Shown: one piece after another, positions 45,736 to 57,864 of the stretch
Layout of the letters: each line of letters begins with the position of its first letter
Position numbering within the stretch: the first letter of the stretch is position 1
DNA from: Apiotrichum sp. Y4204
Lineage: Eukaryota > Basidiomycota > Tremellomycetes > Trichosporonales > Trichosporonaceae
Direction: 5' to 3'
DNA length: 64,000 bases
Assembly (NCBI GenBank): GCA_025531455.1
Contig: JAMYHL010000118.1
Location: 58,888 to 122,887, forward strand
Translations under genes and position numbers: made by a program
Notes under the pieces: generated by a model
What the model saw: only the letters and a program-made list of their open reading frames with translations
The model's database searches: none
What the model was told of the DNA's origin: nothing

Positions 45736-48700
45736 CTACAGCCACGGAGCCCAGCCGACGTACATCAACCCGAGGTTGACAGGGCTCGTCGCCTGCCGGA
45801 TGAGATACTCGACTTGGTTCGGCACACTCCGCTCCACCTCGTCAATAACACCCCGCAGCTTCTTCTGGATCGGGCGCAGATGCTTGTCTCCCTGCACGCG
45901 CACATCCCTCTCCGTTCCCTTGCGACTTGACTTTGTCCATTCCACGAGGGGATCGTGCACGAAGGCTTCGAGCACGCTCATCAGACTGTCTCCGTTGGAA
46001 CGGAGAATGTCCATCGTGATCTCGGCTGCCTTGCGGAAAACACCTGGAGTTTCAGCACGCTATGCACATGTATACTCACCCTCCACCCCGGTCACTCCCA
46101 AAGCATCCACAACATTGTGTGTGAGACGGAATGGGACGCGTTCAGGCACCTCAAGAGACTTCGCCTTGTCGAAGAGACAGTTCAGATCGACATGAACGGT
46201 ATCACCAGTCAAACCGTCGAAAAGAATGTTTTCGCCGTGTCGATCGCCGAGACCCAGAACATATCCAATCATGGACATGACTGCCAACGTGCGGGCATAG
46301 TTAGTCCGGCTCGAAAGCCAAGCAGTTGGCTCGGGCCAAGTCGTCAGGAACCATTCGTGGAATACCGTTGGTCGGTACAGAGGTAGAACCTTGTTCTTGA
46401 AAACGTGCGGCACATCCACCATTGGATTCGGTCCCTTACGCGCTCCGTCCAGCGCTTGATAAATCTCTGTGCTCTATCAATTAGACATACACCAGGCATG
46501 AGGTTACTCACGTAGATACGACGGCCCGATCGCGCGTAATTCTTCTCGAGAATGCTTTTCAACGCATTCGTGTTGCTGACCCATTCCAACAATCCACACT
46601 CCTCGTTTAGAGGCATTACTGCGTACGTGCGGATATACAGGTGGCGCCGTCGTGATTCAGATGCCGAGTTGAGGAACTTGTTGATCATAGAGTTGAAGTC
46701 CATCAGTCGGGCATCTTTACGCAGGTCGTCGTGAGGCTTGCACAAGAACGGGTATCGCTTGCCGTCCGTTCCTTTGAAGACAAGCTTCTTAGGTTGCTGC
46801 AGAGAGGGCATAATTTCGACCCGATCGCTGATACCTAGTTGAATCAGTGTGGAGCTCGGTGTTAACGCTCACCAAAGATCTCAACGGGAGGTACTGGGAA
46901 TGCCTTATGATGTTTCGTGAGCTGACCTGGTGTGGGCAGCACAGGAGTGAGAGCGTCCTGCAAGGGCATGATCATCGTTGATGGGAACGCGTCCTTGACA
47001 TACGCGTACCGTGACGCGATTGACGCTTCACGAGCCTTGGCATCAGGCCGATCTTCAGCAAGCTTTAGCAGAACTGTTGAGATGTTCTTTGCGTCCCGGA
47101 TGCGAACATTCAGGTCGCCAGGATTGGGCCCGCTCTGGCAACGTTAGATAATTCTTTCGCGGCACAGGGAACTTACAAGCGCTTTCTTCAGAATCGTCTC
47201 AGTCACAGCTTGTCGATCTTTTCGTTTCGATTGAATAGCACCGACAATTGGCCATAAAGTCTGAGCTGGGTAATCACGGATGACGCGATAGATGAGTCTG
47301 ATCAGGACATCGCGAACTTCAGGATGCGGATGGGTGATACGCGAGATGACTTGTGGAAACGCCGTGAGCAACTGGTATGTCACGATCTTGCCTCGCTTGT
47401 CCATCATCTTTGTGATCTGCTGCACATAACGAGCCACAGAGGAGTTGGGGTTCTTTCTGGACTCGGGCTTCTCACTCAGGTCAAGCCAAACGGTGAGGAG
47501 TCGCGGCATTGTCTGGTAAATGTACTTGACACCATTCTGCAGCGCCTCGAGATAGTGCAGGCATGTCTGGTAGTTGTACGCAGCTATCTCGTCGAGATTA
47601 GTCGTGGTTGAGGCCAGAGTATCGTAGTATCGCCCCAGATGGAAATGAGGCGACTCGAGTGTAGGTCCTAGACGCACTGCCTTCTTGAATCGGGCAATAA
47701 CATCATTCTCTTCGAAACGGTCTGCTTCATGCGCCCAGCGAGCTTCGAGGAGAACGGCCTGGAGTGTAAGGTCAAGCAATCAGCCATTCTTCTTACCTTG
47801 GCAAGGCTACGGTCCTTTCGGAAGTCAGCGTCGGTTTTCGCACTGCCGTTGTGGTCCGTCAAATCGATAACCCCGTCAGGTTCGCTCTGGCGAACAAGAC
47901 GGGCAACAGGATGCTCAAGTTCATGAAGGGCTTTGAGGATATCCCCACGCTGGTGTACGAGTTTGGAAGCCTGGATAAATGCGAACGGCGCATCGGCTTC
48001 TTGAGCCTGGAGGACAGCGCTGTAGGCTGTCTGCCCGTATCCCGCCTTCCGAGCGATCTTTGCACTCTGAATCCAGGCTTGACCCTGCTCCGAGCGAAGA
48101 CGATTAGAGCTCATGAGGCTAAATGCGGCACGACGCTTGTTAAGGATCTCTTCCTGAACACGGAATGCAGGAAGCGCCGTATCAAACCGTTTTGCAAGCG
48201 TGTCGACTAACCCCTCGGCCTGGTGATGCATGATGACCCCGGCATTCTGAGGGTCGCGCGGCGCCGAAATAGACCGGTCGGTTGCATGAATCATCTCCAC
48301 CTCCCGAAGCATATGCAGTTGAAGAACCGAGTTGTACGCACGGGCATACTCGCGAGTGGTAATTGTCGAGCCGATCTCGCGGCGCGCACGGATGAAGGCT
48401 TCCTCAATGCCCTTGTGATCACGGATAGCAAGGAACACATCTGCAATCGGCGGTCGATTCCTGATTTGCGCAACTGTCGCCCAGTCACCAATGGTCCATG
48501 CAGCCTCAGCTTGAAAGGGAACGAGTTCCTTGAGCATGTCCGAATTTGGGCCTTCCTGTGGATCCATGTTGCTGATGACACCGTGAACGTGGGTCCGAAT
48601 AGTGTCTCAAAGTCAGTCAACATCTTTCAAAGTAACGTACCGTAATGACCCAGGTTCTGTAGACATTTGAGGAGACCGACCTGAAATTTGACATCCTCAG

Positions 48701-51700
48701 GCGAGTGTTGCAAACGAACCTCCCAACAGCTCTGAGCAGCCGTCCATCGTCCTGTGCTCTCATGCTCGCGGATCTGTAGTTCGAGAGTTGGCGACACGAC
48801 GAATGCTGATGCGCCTTCCATACCATCAGGCTCATCAAGCTCCGCGTAGATCTCATGCAGACTCTCAAAGTATGTTTGCAGATCCGCATCACGCCTCTTC
48901 TCAGCTGTGCGCAGGTAGACGATTCGTTCTTCGAAGTTTCGAAGGGACCGGGCAAACGCTCGAGACTTCATTGCTGCATTAGCTGTGAGCTCTGTGTCAA
49001 TGCTGGAAAGAAGGCGATCCACAGAGCGTGTCGCAGACTGTCGGTCGTGATCGAGGCGAGCCTGTCGGAGCCATTTGCTAAGGTGGTCCATCAGGTCAAA
49101 GATGACTTGGGCACTTAACATGCGCTTCTCAGGAGCGCTTTCCATGTTGGGGCTAACTTGATCTCGTAGTACGTCGATGATTTCCATGCGAATCTGTTCA
49201 CGGGCGGTAGCGTCGCAGGACAATAGCGCGTGAAGGACAAGATGAGGAAGGAGATGGTGCGCAACAGCAACGTCCTGATTCTTGGGATCACTGTAAAATA
49301 CCCCGAAGACGGTTCGGGCATCACCCTCGCTGCGAACTTCGAGAATCCGGCTGATGAGATCCACTGTCCATCCTTGAAGCCACTCGCGATACGTTTTCAT
49401 TGTCGAGTAGATCGGATAGCTGAGCTCGGGTTTCTTAACCTGCCCCGGCTGATACTGGGCATCCAGTAGCGGCGTGACGGTTTCGAGAACGTCCTTAGGA
49501 AGCTTCTCCCACCGTTGACGGACTTTCTGTGGGACAGAGTTGTAGCGGTTGACCAGACGCGAGTCGAATCCACTAAACTTTAACAGTTCCTGGATGGCCA
49601 ATGCCAGACTCTTTTGGTGTTTGGTATCATTGGAGTCGCGGAAGGCGCCAACCAGCAGGTCGCGAATAAGGTGGATTGCAAAGGTAACAGACTCTTCATG
49701 GTCTGAAAAGTTGGACATGACAGGCATTGTCGTTTCATGAGTTACAGTTTTGAATCGATCAGGGTCGAGGGCGCCCAGAATGCCAAAACATTCATACGCA
49801 AGGTCCTTGAGCTCGTCGCAGTCCCCGTCACGAGTCGCCGCGCTCAGGAGGGAGGTGATCAACTTCCCAACAATAGGATCGAAGGCATTGCCGGACACGA
49901 GGCTCATGATATCGGTGTACTTGGCCAACAGCAGGTTTCGCACCTCTCGAATGGATGCCGTCGAAACCGCTAGGTTTTTGCTGTCCGTCCGTTCAATGAG
50001 CTTGCTCAGATACGTCGGGGTGGTCCAACTTTCCCGGTACTTCAGTAAGATGTGACTGTCGTGGGCAAGCTCTTTGATGTGGTCAAATCGAACAATGTCG
50101 TCCTCGAACGCCTTCAAATGGGAAGCGTTACCCGAGATGACTTGGACTATTTTGGTAGCCCATGTGCGCTGGTCTTCGTCGAACGACGACCAGCTTTCAA
50201 CGAGCGCTGCAATCGTAGGGCCAATGAATGGTCCCACGTCCGCAAACTTGAGGAAATGAATGTAGATAAACCAAGTCTTCAATGTTTCGAGTCGGAGCAG
50301 GGCGATGTCAAGTGTGCTTTGAAGACTGGCAATAATCTAGTCGTCAATACGCATAGTTTGTTATCTCATACCTGTGGGGAGAATGAAGCGATGGAGTCTC
50401 CAACGAGTTCGATTAGCTTTCCAATGCTGCGAAGAATCTTGCGTTTGTGGTCCACAGTCGAACGAGGGGTCAACAGCATTTCTCCCATGTTGGAGAGAAT
50501 GCCAAGCATATGAGGCTTGAGGAACGATCCAAGGTCACCGTCAGCGCGGACAACCTGCTGTACGTTGGTAAGGGCTTGAGTGGCCATCTCCTGGACGGCT
50601 GGATCCTGATCACCCAATTCCACCGCGATTGTGACAATGAGATTGACAATGTTCAACAACACAAACTTGTCAATGGTTGTTGCGTTACTACGGCTATTGA
50701 CTATCGACTCATTGACGAGGAGAATGAGGAAGTCAAGTGCGCGATCTGTTTCCTGTGGAGTAAGAAAGACCTTGGCAAGAATGACGGGCCCTTCTTCAAT
50801 GAGGATGGCGCCCACGCGTTGACACAAAATAGTCGCTAGAGTCTCCAGAGCTGGCCGGTTACGACGCAGAACGAGCGCAGGAATTACGTTCTTCCGTGAA
50901 GCCTCCAGCGTGAAGAATGCCTGCCGGTTGTAACCGATGAAGTCCATTGTGGCGCCGACAACTTCGGGATGTGGGACGAGGCTCTCCGCAAGCAAAACAC
51001 TCAACTTGTCGAGATACGGCGATAGCAGGTTGTATGGTTGCTTGTGGCGATATGTGGCAATGTCGACCAGCTGAGTGTATGCCACACTTCGAAGGGATAT
51101 GTTCTTAGACCCCAGCTGCTGGATCAACATAAAAAGAACATCAACGAGATCCTTGTCATTCGCATGGCGGCCAAGGTCGCCGAGCAGCAAAACAGCAGTC
51201 TCCTGAATGGCGTGGGACTCTTTCAACAACGCGAGCACGCCGTTCACTATGCGGCGCTGACCCAATCGCTGAGGAAGATCAAAGTTGATGGAGGCGCGAT
51301 AGATGGACGAAATGAGGATACTGAGAGTAAGCAAGGAAAGACACTGTGACTCACCCTCCAACGCGTCTGGTACGACGATACGGCGATTTCATGGCATGCC
51401 AGGCTCTCCATAATACCTTAGCCCATACAGCAGATGCTAGGGCTTGGGGATCAGCATGTTGGGCCAATGCTGTTAGGGTAATCATGGAGTCCACTTCAGT
51501 GGCAATAGAATTGCCGTAATCAAAAAGTGCTGCGGCAATTTCATTAGGAAGAGCTCTGTGAGAACCTTCTTCGCATTGAGACAGGATGCAGATCAGGTGG
51601 GTGGATTTGAAGAGGCCAGAAGAGACGCGAGACTCGAGACTACGATTAGCTCCAGTTGTGCGCTAATACATACTCTTTTAGCGCGTGCACAAAGTCCCGA

Positions 51701-52965
51701 ATGTTGTCCACCTCCACAGCCATGCCTGGTACCCTTGCGCGCAGCAACTCAACAGCCTGCTGAAATGCTCCATCCTGTCGTTTTCGTTTCAAGGAGCTCG
51801 TTGAAGGAAGGTCGAGATAAGAACGCAGTCGATCGCGGATTTCGGAATGCTCGTGACCGTTAGTCCAGCTGGACCACCGTTGCAGAATGTTCCGCGAGAG
51901 GGTGGTTTCTACCACCTTCGCGGAAAGATGAGGCGGGCAAGGGGTAAGGAGATAGATGATCTTTTGACGAGACACTACGCTGTCCAATCGCAGCGTATCC
52001 GCAAGTTGATTAATCGCGCACCACACGTCCCTTCGCAACGCTTCGTCTCCGTGCTTGTCAAGCGCAAAGAGAAGGGCCTTCACAGACGATTGCCAGTAGT
52101 CATCATCAAGCTCTGGCCACTCAATGACAGTCGTGCAAGCGCGGACTAATACATGGCGGACGGGAATAGCGCGGATGGCGGCGGTCACAACCAAGGCATA
52201 ACGTGCCTGCCGAGAGGCTGATAGTTGACTGATCGTTCTTCCAATATCAGAGAGGACAACTGCTGCCGAAAGCTCGCTGTCACACGCAAACGTACCCGAA
52301 AGTTGAAGCACGATGTGCAAAGTAAGAAGGCGGGATACCGTGTCCGGGGAAGACGGCATCTCAAAGCCAAACAATGTCGGGGGTGCGTCTACAGTCAGTC
52401 TCATGAGCTCCGCGGCTTCCTTACCGCGTGCATACTTTCGCAGTTCTCTAAGAACACTGGCCAGTCTTTGGAGGCCACGGGTGAATCCTGGCTCCTCTCC
52501 TCCGGCGTGATCATGACCAAGCACCATGAGAACCTGTATACAGGCATTGCACAGAGAATCGACCAGGCTTCGCGCTTCGGGGTACTCCTCGTAGTGTGCC
52601 GCGGCCGAAATGATGCGTGGAATGAGCCAGGCGTATACAGGCTGAGAAATGCCATCAGGCGATGATGATGCAGACAAGAGCACTTCTGGCAAGCTGGCGT
52701 TTGCGCCCTTGAGGATGTCAAGTGTGGCCTGCGCCCGGTCAAGCTGCACCTTGGTGGGCGGTGAGTCGGAATACTCGGTTATCGGTTTGGAGATGCACGC
52801 GTCAAACACCACTTCAAGCAGCTTTCGGTTGCGGGCAATGTCGTCGGCTGTGGGCTCCGGCTGGTTGTACGAGTTGCCCATCTCGAGGAGCTGGTCGAGC
52901 AGCGGTTGATCTGGGTTTGGGTTGACATCGGCATCCACATTGGCATTTTCCAGTGGGAGGGTCAT
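45736..52965 (-). CDS. ATR/Mec1/Rad3 checkpoint PI3K-like kinase
   Basis: Ten exons give 2296 residues: 51674-52965, 51355-51639, 50372-51320, 48641-50336, 47797-48605, 47177-47758, 46873-47134, 46512-46834, 46080-46464, 45736-46043. The order is HEAT-type helices, a UME-like segment (ILRSIGKLIELVGDSIASFSPQ read across), FAT domain, kinase, FATC. The kinase shows GKRYPFLCKPHDDLRKD, the catalytic loop LGLGDRHGENILFD, VHVDLNCLFDK and VPERVPFRLTHNVVDALG. The FATC end is QATSPVNLGLMYVGWAPWL. These are ATR-specific, unlike ATM or TOR. It senses single-stranded DNA and stalled forks in the nucleus. Introns are very short (31-47 nt, four of 34-35). The start at 52965 is preferred to an in-frame Met 93 codons upstream, which lies in the shared promoter. 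Confidence 0.94.
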
Positions 52966-53514
52966 GTTGGCAGCAGTTGGCAGCGGCCACGACTTCACCA
53001 GATTGCCGGCCTTATCAGAGTGAAATGTTGGACTTGTTGACGGGGAAGACGACAGACATCGACGGAAAATGGGGCGAGAGACTGAGAGATCGAGTGAGCT
53101 AGCCGAGCCTCGGAGCGTGCGAAGTGGAGAGTTGATAAGACAAAGACGATAAAGCGGGATGGATTGAAAGAGTTGGAAGACCAAGCAACAGCAACAACAA
53201 AACAAATCATCCTCGAAAATAACCTGCAAGATCGCTCGCGTCATGTCCAGTCAACTCGCCGCGATCGCCGCTCGAGACCACGGATGGCACGCGTCGCGTT
53301 TGTGGAGACCCCACATAAGTTGTTCGGCTTGCGGGATCAAAATTCACAGGGGAGGCACCCGTAATGATTACGTATTCAATCGTTCAACACCCACAGATCA
53401 CAGGGGTAAGATCACAGGGGATCGACGAACATATGACGGCCAGACTGTTAGCACTCACAATGGTGAAAACATTCTGTTCTGTGCACAAAACTCCATCTCT
53501 CCACCTCATCCAGA
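52966..53514. promoter_or_regulatory. Divergent ATR/PAF1 intergenic region
   Basis: 549 bp between start codons. It holds a CAA-rich stretch near 53181-53207 and three direct copies of TCACAGGGG on the PAF1 side. Confidence 0.55.
53344..53420 (+). promoter_or_regulatory. Three direct copies of TCACAGGGG (STRE-like AGGGG cores)
   Basis: Copies lie at 53344-53352, 53398-53406 and 53412-53420, the last two 14 bp apart. AGGGG/CCCCT is the yeast Msn2/4 stress element core. They sit 95-170 bp before the PAF1 ATG. Confidence 0.5.
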
Positions 53515-54878
53515 ATGTCTAAAAAGTCATCGTGAGTACGAACGTGCTGTTGATGACACCCACAGACGCATGCTAACTCTCGTACAGAAAGCTAGATCTC
53601 CTCGTGCGCGTGCGGTTCGAGAACCCCGTCCCCGATCCGCCGTTCCCGCCAAAGCTCCTCAATGTGACAACAGACGTCACGCGTCTCGGTGAGCCGAGCT
53701 ATCTCGACCAGCTGGCGTCTAGCGCACCGCTTCCCATGCTTTTGGATGCGGAGATGGGCATGCCGGTAGACCTGAACGAGTTCGAGGGCGTGTGGGACGG
53801 CGACGACAGCGCGATTAACCCGCCTCTGGACGCATCGCGTCTAACGGAGGCTGCCGATCTGGAACTCCTTGGTCCACTCCGCGTCGTCAACGCAAACGGT
53901 GTGCCGGCGGCTTCGGGGACAAGTACACCTCTCGGCAAGCCGGAGGTGTCGTGGATGCGCAACACCAGCTACATGCAGAAGAAGGACGCGGCAGTGAGGA
54001 GGCGTACGATGGCAGAGGCGAGGGCCGAGGTCGTGGACGCATCAGAAGATGCCCAGATAGCCGCCATCTCGAAGACATTCGATGACGTGCACGCGGAAGC
54101 TCTTGAGGACATTCGCCATCCTGATGCGAAGCGCAAGCATCTCCGCGTTGTGGAGACGTACGACATTCTTCCTGACAGTGACGCGTGGGCCAACTCCTAC
54201 ATCATGATAAAGTTCCCCGAGCGTCCGTCTGCCGCGACCGTCGCGAACCCCGGTGCTACCGCGTCGAAGCCGCGATTGGAGCGCGCCATCCTCCGCCCTG
54301 TGATGGAAGATGACCAGCAGATTATGGAGTATTTCTTGCCCAAGGAGGACGATCTAGGGCAGCTCAACACACTCGAGACAACACCACTCGACGCAGCAGA
54401 CGTCGAAAAGTTGCGGTCGTTTAATCCCGAGGAGCACGAGGACGACATTGACACCGTTTTCCCCGTGAGTCCTGACAGTGAAGAAAGTATGGCTGACATG
54501 AAGAATGTGGGATACGAGCGCATTCGCACGTACGAGGTGGTCATGCAGGCGCAGCCGCAGAAAGAGGTTCTTCTTACGTTTGTGGAGGAGAAGAAGGATG
54601 GCGAGGATGAGGAGGACATGTTTGGGGATGAGGAGCCGGCCAAGAAGAAGCGTAAGGGCGTCTACTACAAGGACATCACGATGCGCACACAACTGCGCAA
54701 GACGCGCGCGAAGCGGAGCGGGGAGATGGATGCGCGTTCCGACATGTGGGACAAGCTGCGCGTTGCGTTCCGCGATCCCGAGTCTGAGGAGACGGAGGAT
54801 CGCGATGCACGCAGCAAGCCCGTCAACGACCCACGGTGGACGAAAGACCAGCTGCGTGACATTCGAGGGGATGCATGA
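53515..54878 (+). CDS. PAF1: Paf1 complex subunit Paf1
   Basis: Two exons (53515-53531, 53588-54878) encode 435 residues. The start reads MSKKSSKLDLLVRVRFENP, with the first six codons on a 17-nt exon, then PPFPPKLLNV, which is the Paf1 signature. Further family features are SYLDQLASSAPLPMLLDAEMGMPVDL read across, and MRNTSYMQKKD. The C-terminal third is acidic, then basic. Paf1 is the scaffold of the Paf1 complex, which travels with RNA polymerase II and promotes histone modification and elongation. The stop is only 97 bp from the stop of the converging M20 gene, so transcripts probably overlap at their 3' ends. A long plus-strand frame that continues over the M20 gene is a shadow. Confidence 0.93.
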
Positions 54879-54975
54879 GGATGGGGGGGAGCCAGTTGAT
54901 TTCGACGTAGTTAGACCATGTAGCATTGTTGAAACCGCACTTGCAAAGCCTCACGGTAAAATGTGCATTGATATA

Positions 54976-56477
54976 TTACAGCCAGATCTCGTCTACGTCC
55001 TCAGGGGGATGGAGCGGCGCGATGGTGCTCAGCTCGCCGACCTCAGCCTTGAACTCATCATACCTCCGCTTCACCTCCTTGGCAAACTTGTCATCCTCGA
55101 GGAACTTGGCGCCGACCATAGCGAGACCCTTGGCGACCTTGATCGCGCGCTCGTGAGCGTCCTTGGTCGCGGCAGCGTCCGTAAACTCGGGCGTGTGGTT
55201 GACGCCGCTCGAGATGATGCGGAATCCGGGATGAAATGCGGGCATGGCGTAGGTGACATTTCCGAAGTCTGTCGATGCGGTGCTCATCCCCTTCCGGCCG
55301 ATGCTCTGGTCGAACGCGGAGGTCATGAACTCGGCGTATGCGTCCGCGAGACACGGGTTGTTCCGCAGTTCGGCGTACACCTCGGCATACGGCGTGTCAA
55401 CCTTGCTCTTGCACCCTGTGGCCGCCGCCGCGCTCTCAAAGCAAGTGACGACCTTTTTCCGCAGATCCAGCGTACTCTTCACGTCGAGCGAACGCGTCGA
55501 GTATTCGACCTTGGCGTAGGCCGGAATGATGTTCTGCACCCAGCCCTCCGAGCCCTTGAGTACGCCATGTACCCGCATCGTAGGTTCGATCTGTTGCCGG
55601 AGCATGCTCACCGCGGTGTAGCCCTGCACGGCGGCATCCAGCGCGTTGACACCGAGCCACGGGGCGGCTCCGGCATGAGCGCCCTTGCCGAACATTTCGA
55701 CCGAGAAGCCCGCGCGTGCAAGCGTCGCGGGCCCGCCTACAAAGGCATTCCCGTCGTCCGTAACCCCCGGAAGGCCCCCCTCGGGGTGCGCCATCACGCA
55801 AGCGTCGATGCCCTTGTACGCTCCCTCCTTCAAGAGGATGACTTTGCCGCCGCCGCCCTCCTCGGCCGGAGACCCGATGACCTTGATCGTGCCTGAAATA
55901 TTGCGGGCCTTCATCGCGCCCTTGAGGCCTGCAGCGGCCGCGATCGCGACAATGGCAATCAGATTGTGCCCGCAGGCTAGCGCGTCAGATGGGGTCGCGG
56001 ATTTGACGTACCGTGACCAACGTCTGGCAACGCATCGTACTCGGCATTGAACCCAAATGTCCTCCCGCCCTCTCCGTGGGACCATGTCCCTACAAACGCA
56101 GTCTTGAGCGAGGAGGGATTCGTCACGGTGAACCCGAGCTTTGATAGGGCGTTGACGAGATGGCGATGTGCCTCACTGTCGCGGTCAGAATGGGACGGGC
56201 ACCTCCCCTCTGCTCAGCGCACGCACACTTCTTTGAATGCCAGCTCGGGGTTGTCTGAAAGCTATGTTAGGGCTTACTCCAGCTCGATTTCAAAGCACAC
56301 ACCATGGATCTCCTTGCTCAGCGTCCGCATGTCTCCGTTGACAGCATCGATCGCCTCGAAGACCGCATCCTGCGTCTCGTCGTCAAACAACGCTGCTGGC
56401 GTCACAAGCGCTCCCAGCTGGTCCATCGTCTGGCGGATGAGGTTCTGCACCTCTGTAGGTAGCTGATCGGGTGCCAT
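54976..56477 (-). CDS. M20-family metallopeptidase/amidohydrolase (PM20D2-like)
   Basis: Four exons (56303-56477, 56227-56254, 56012-56175, 54976-55976) encode 455 residues. Metal-binding and catalytic motifs are HDNPELAFKEVEAH near residue 60, ACGHN (zinc His), GSPAEEGGGGK (catalytic Glu and ligand), MAHPEG, and a late His in GVNHTPEF. The dimerisation domain has GKGAHAGAAPWLGVNALDA. The layout fits M20 domain-containing protein 2 and related aminoacyl amidohydrolases. The enzyme should cut an amide or dipeptide bond, but the substrate is unknown. No signal peptide is seen. The 28-nt second exon carries the HDNPELAFKEV block; its borders were placed to restore this motif. Confidence 0.85.
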
Positions 56478-57864
56478 TGTGATAGTGTCAATCAATGTAC
56501 AGGGATGTGTGAAGTGGGCGATGTCAAAGCAAGCTGGAATGTTGCGAGGACATCATGCATCGCGAGAACAGGCCGGACATGCCGGACAGGGCCGAAGGTG
56601 GTGGTACATTTCCGTATTTCCAGTTTGGAATGCCGATCTGGCTGATCCAATCCTGGCCGAATCAATGACCGAGCAACCCAAACGACCGATGGATGGGGTG
56701 ATGGGGGTGATGGATCAAGAGAGGATACACTACTAGTGGGCAACAGTAGTGGGCAAAAACGCACATCAGCATGTGTCTTGAATCTTGGGCAAGGATAGAT
56801 CGAGGATTGCATTCCGATGCACATGCACACATGTACACATACACTATCACATGCGACAGGGATGGAAGGGGGAAGATGCCCGGACAGTTGACAGGGCGGA
56901 TGCTGGCTGGTACTGCCGACGCGCCCAACACCACTCCTCAATGTGTTGTTACAGTACAATGTGGCGGTGTCAACGACGTGTTTCATCCCAAACATTTCGT
57001 CATTCGTCCACACAACTACTGGTATACTGGACACTCTTTCCCTCTTTGGCCCCTTCACCAACGGAAATGTTCCTCACAGCTACAGCACCGCCGTAGAGAC
57101 CTCCGTGGTCACATTCGGGGTTTATTCATCGGAAGGGAGAGGCTCATCACTTGTAGCCCTCGGAAACTCGGCCGCTTGACTCCATTTTCCCCTTGGCCAC
57201 TTAGCCTTTGCGCAGTCTCATTGCGAACACCGGGTACAGCCCGTACTCTCGCCAGTCGTCGCTGTTCGAAACACTCAGGATCTTCTGTTCACCGCTGTGA
57301 AGCTACTTACCGGTGTGAGGCCAAGAGGACCCCAAGCTCGGTCATTCTCAGGGAGGACGCACACTTCGTGTGTTGTCAAGGGCATGTTCGGCAGGACCGT
57401 CCAACAAGCTCAATTTTACGAGAAAGGTGGGTGCGGCCCATCGGGGCATATATAGAGGCCGCAAGGACTCGAAACTGTTGTCAAGTATTCCCCAATCCCC
57501 CTTCTACCAACCGCATTGATTGTCGGCGACCCATTGCGTCTTCTTCTCATCACCCACTCACTTCGAGATTCTGTATTGCTCTCCCTTTTAACTTTATCGG
57601 CCCCTTACCCCACCACCCTTGACAGGACTCAAGGCAACGGCCACCAACATAAAAGTCATCAAGCAAACAAACCCACGTCGACCGTGGACAATCTCTGCTC
57701 TGACCTTTCCTCTGACCTCCTTCATAAACCCTCACTCACCGCTCCAAGACGAGATCGGATCTGGCATCCCTCTTGCGACAACTCACACAGTACCCTTTCA
57801 TACCACACATTGACACGACGCACATCTCAACGGTCACACAGATACACAGCACCCCATCGCAACG
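56478..57864. promoter_or_regulatory. Divergent M20/glucanase intergenic region
   Basis: 1.39 kb. A TATATAG at 57449-57455 lies about 410 bp before the glucanase ATG, followed by a C/A-rich leader (57600-57860). Nothing looks coding. Confidence 0.5.
57449..57455 (+). promoter_or_regulatory. TATA box of the glucanase gene
   Basis: TATATAG in a GC-rich setting, upstream of a long C/A-rich leader. It is the best TATA candidate for this gene. Confidence 0.45.

Noticed and set aside
52966..53244. ATR start 93 codons further upstream
   Set aside because: The extra N-terminus is Cys/Leu/Ser-rich junk-like sequence that would fill half of the shared ATR/PAF1 promoter. Met 52965 begins the more plausible protein.
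54505..55896. 463-codon plus-strand frame running from PAF1 into the M20 gene
   Set aside because: It is out of frame with PAF1 and antisense to the M20 gene, both of which have clear family motifs.
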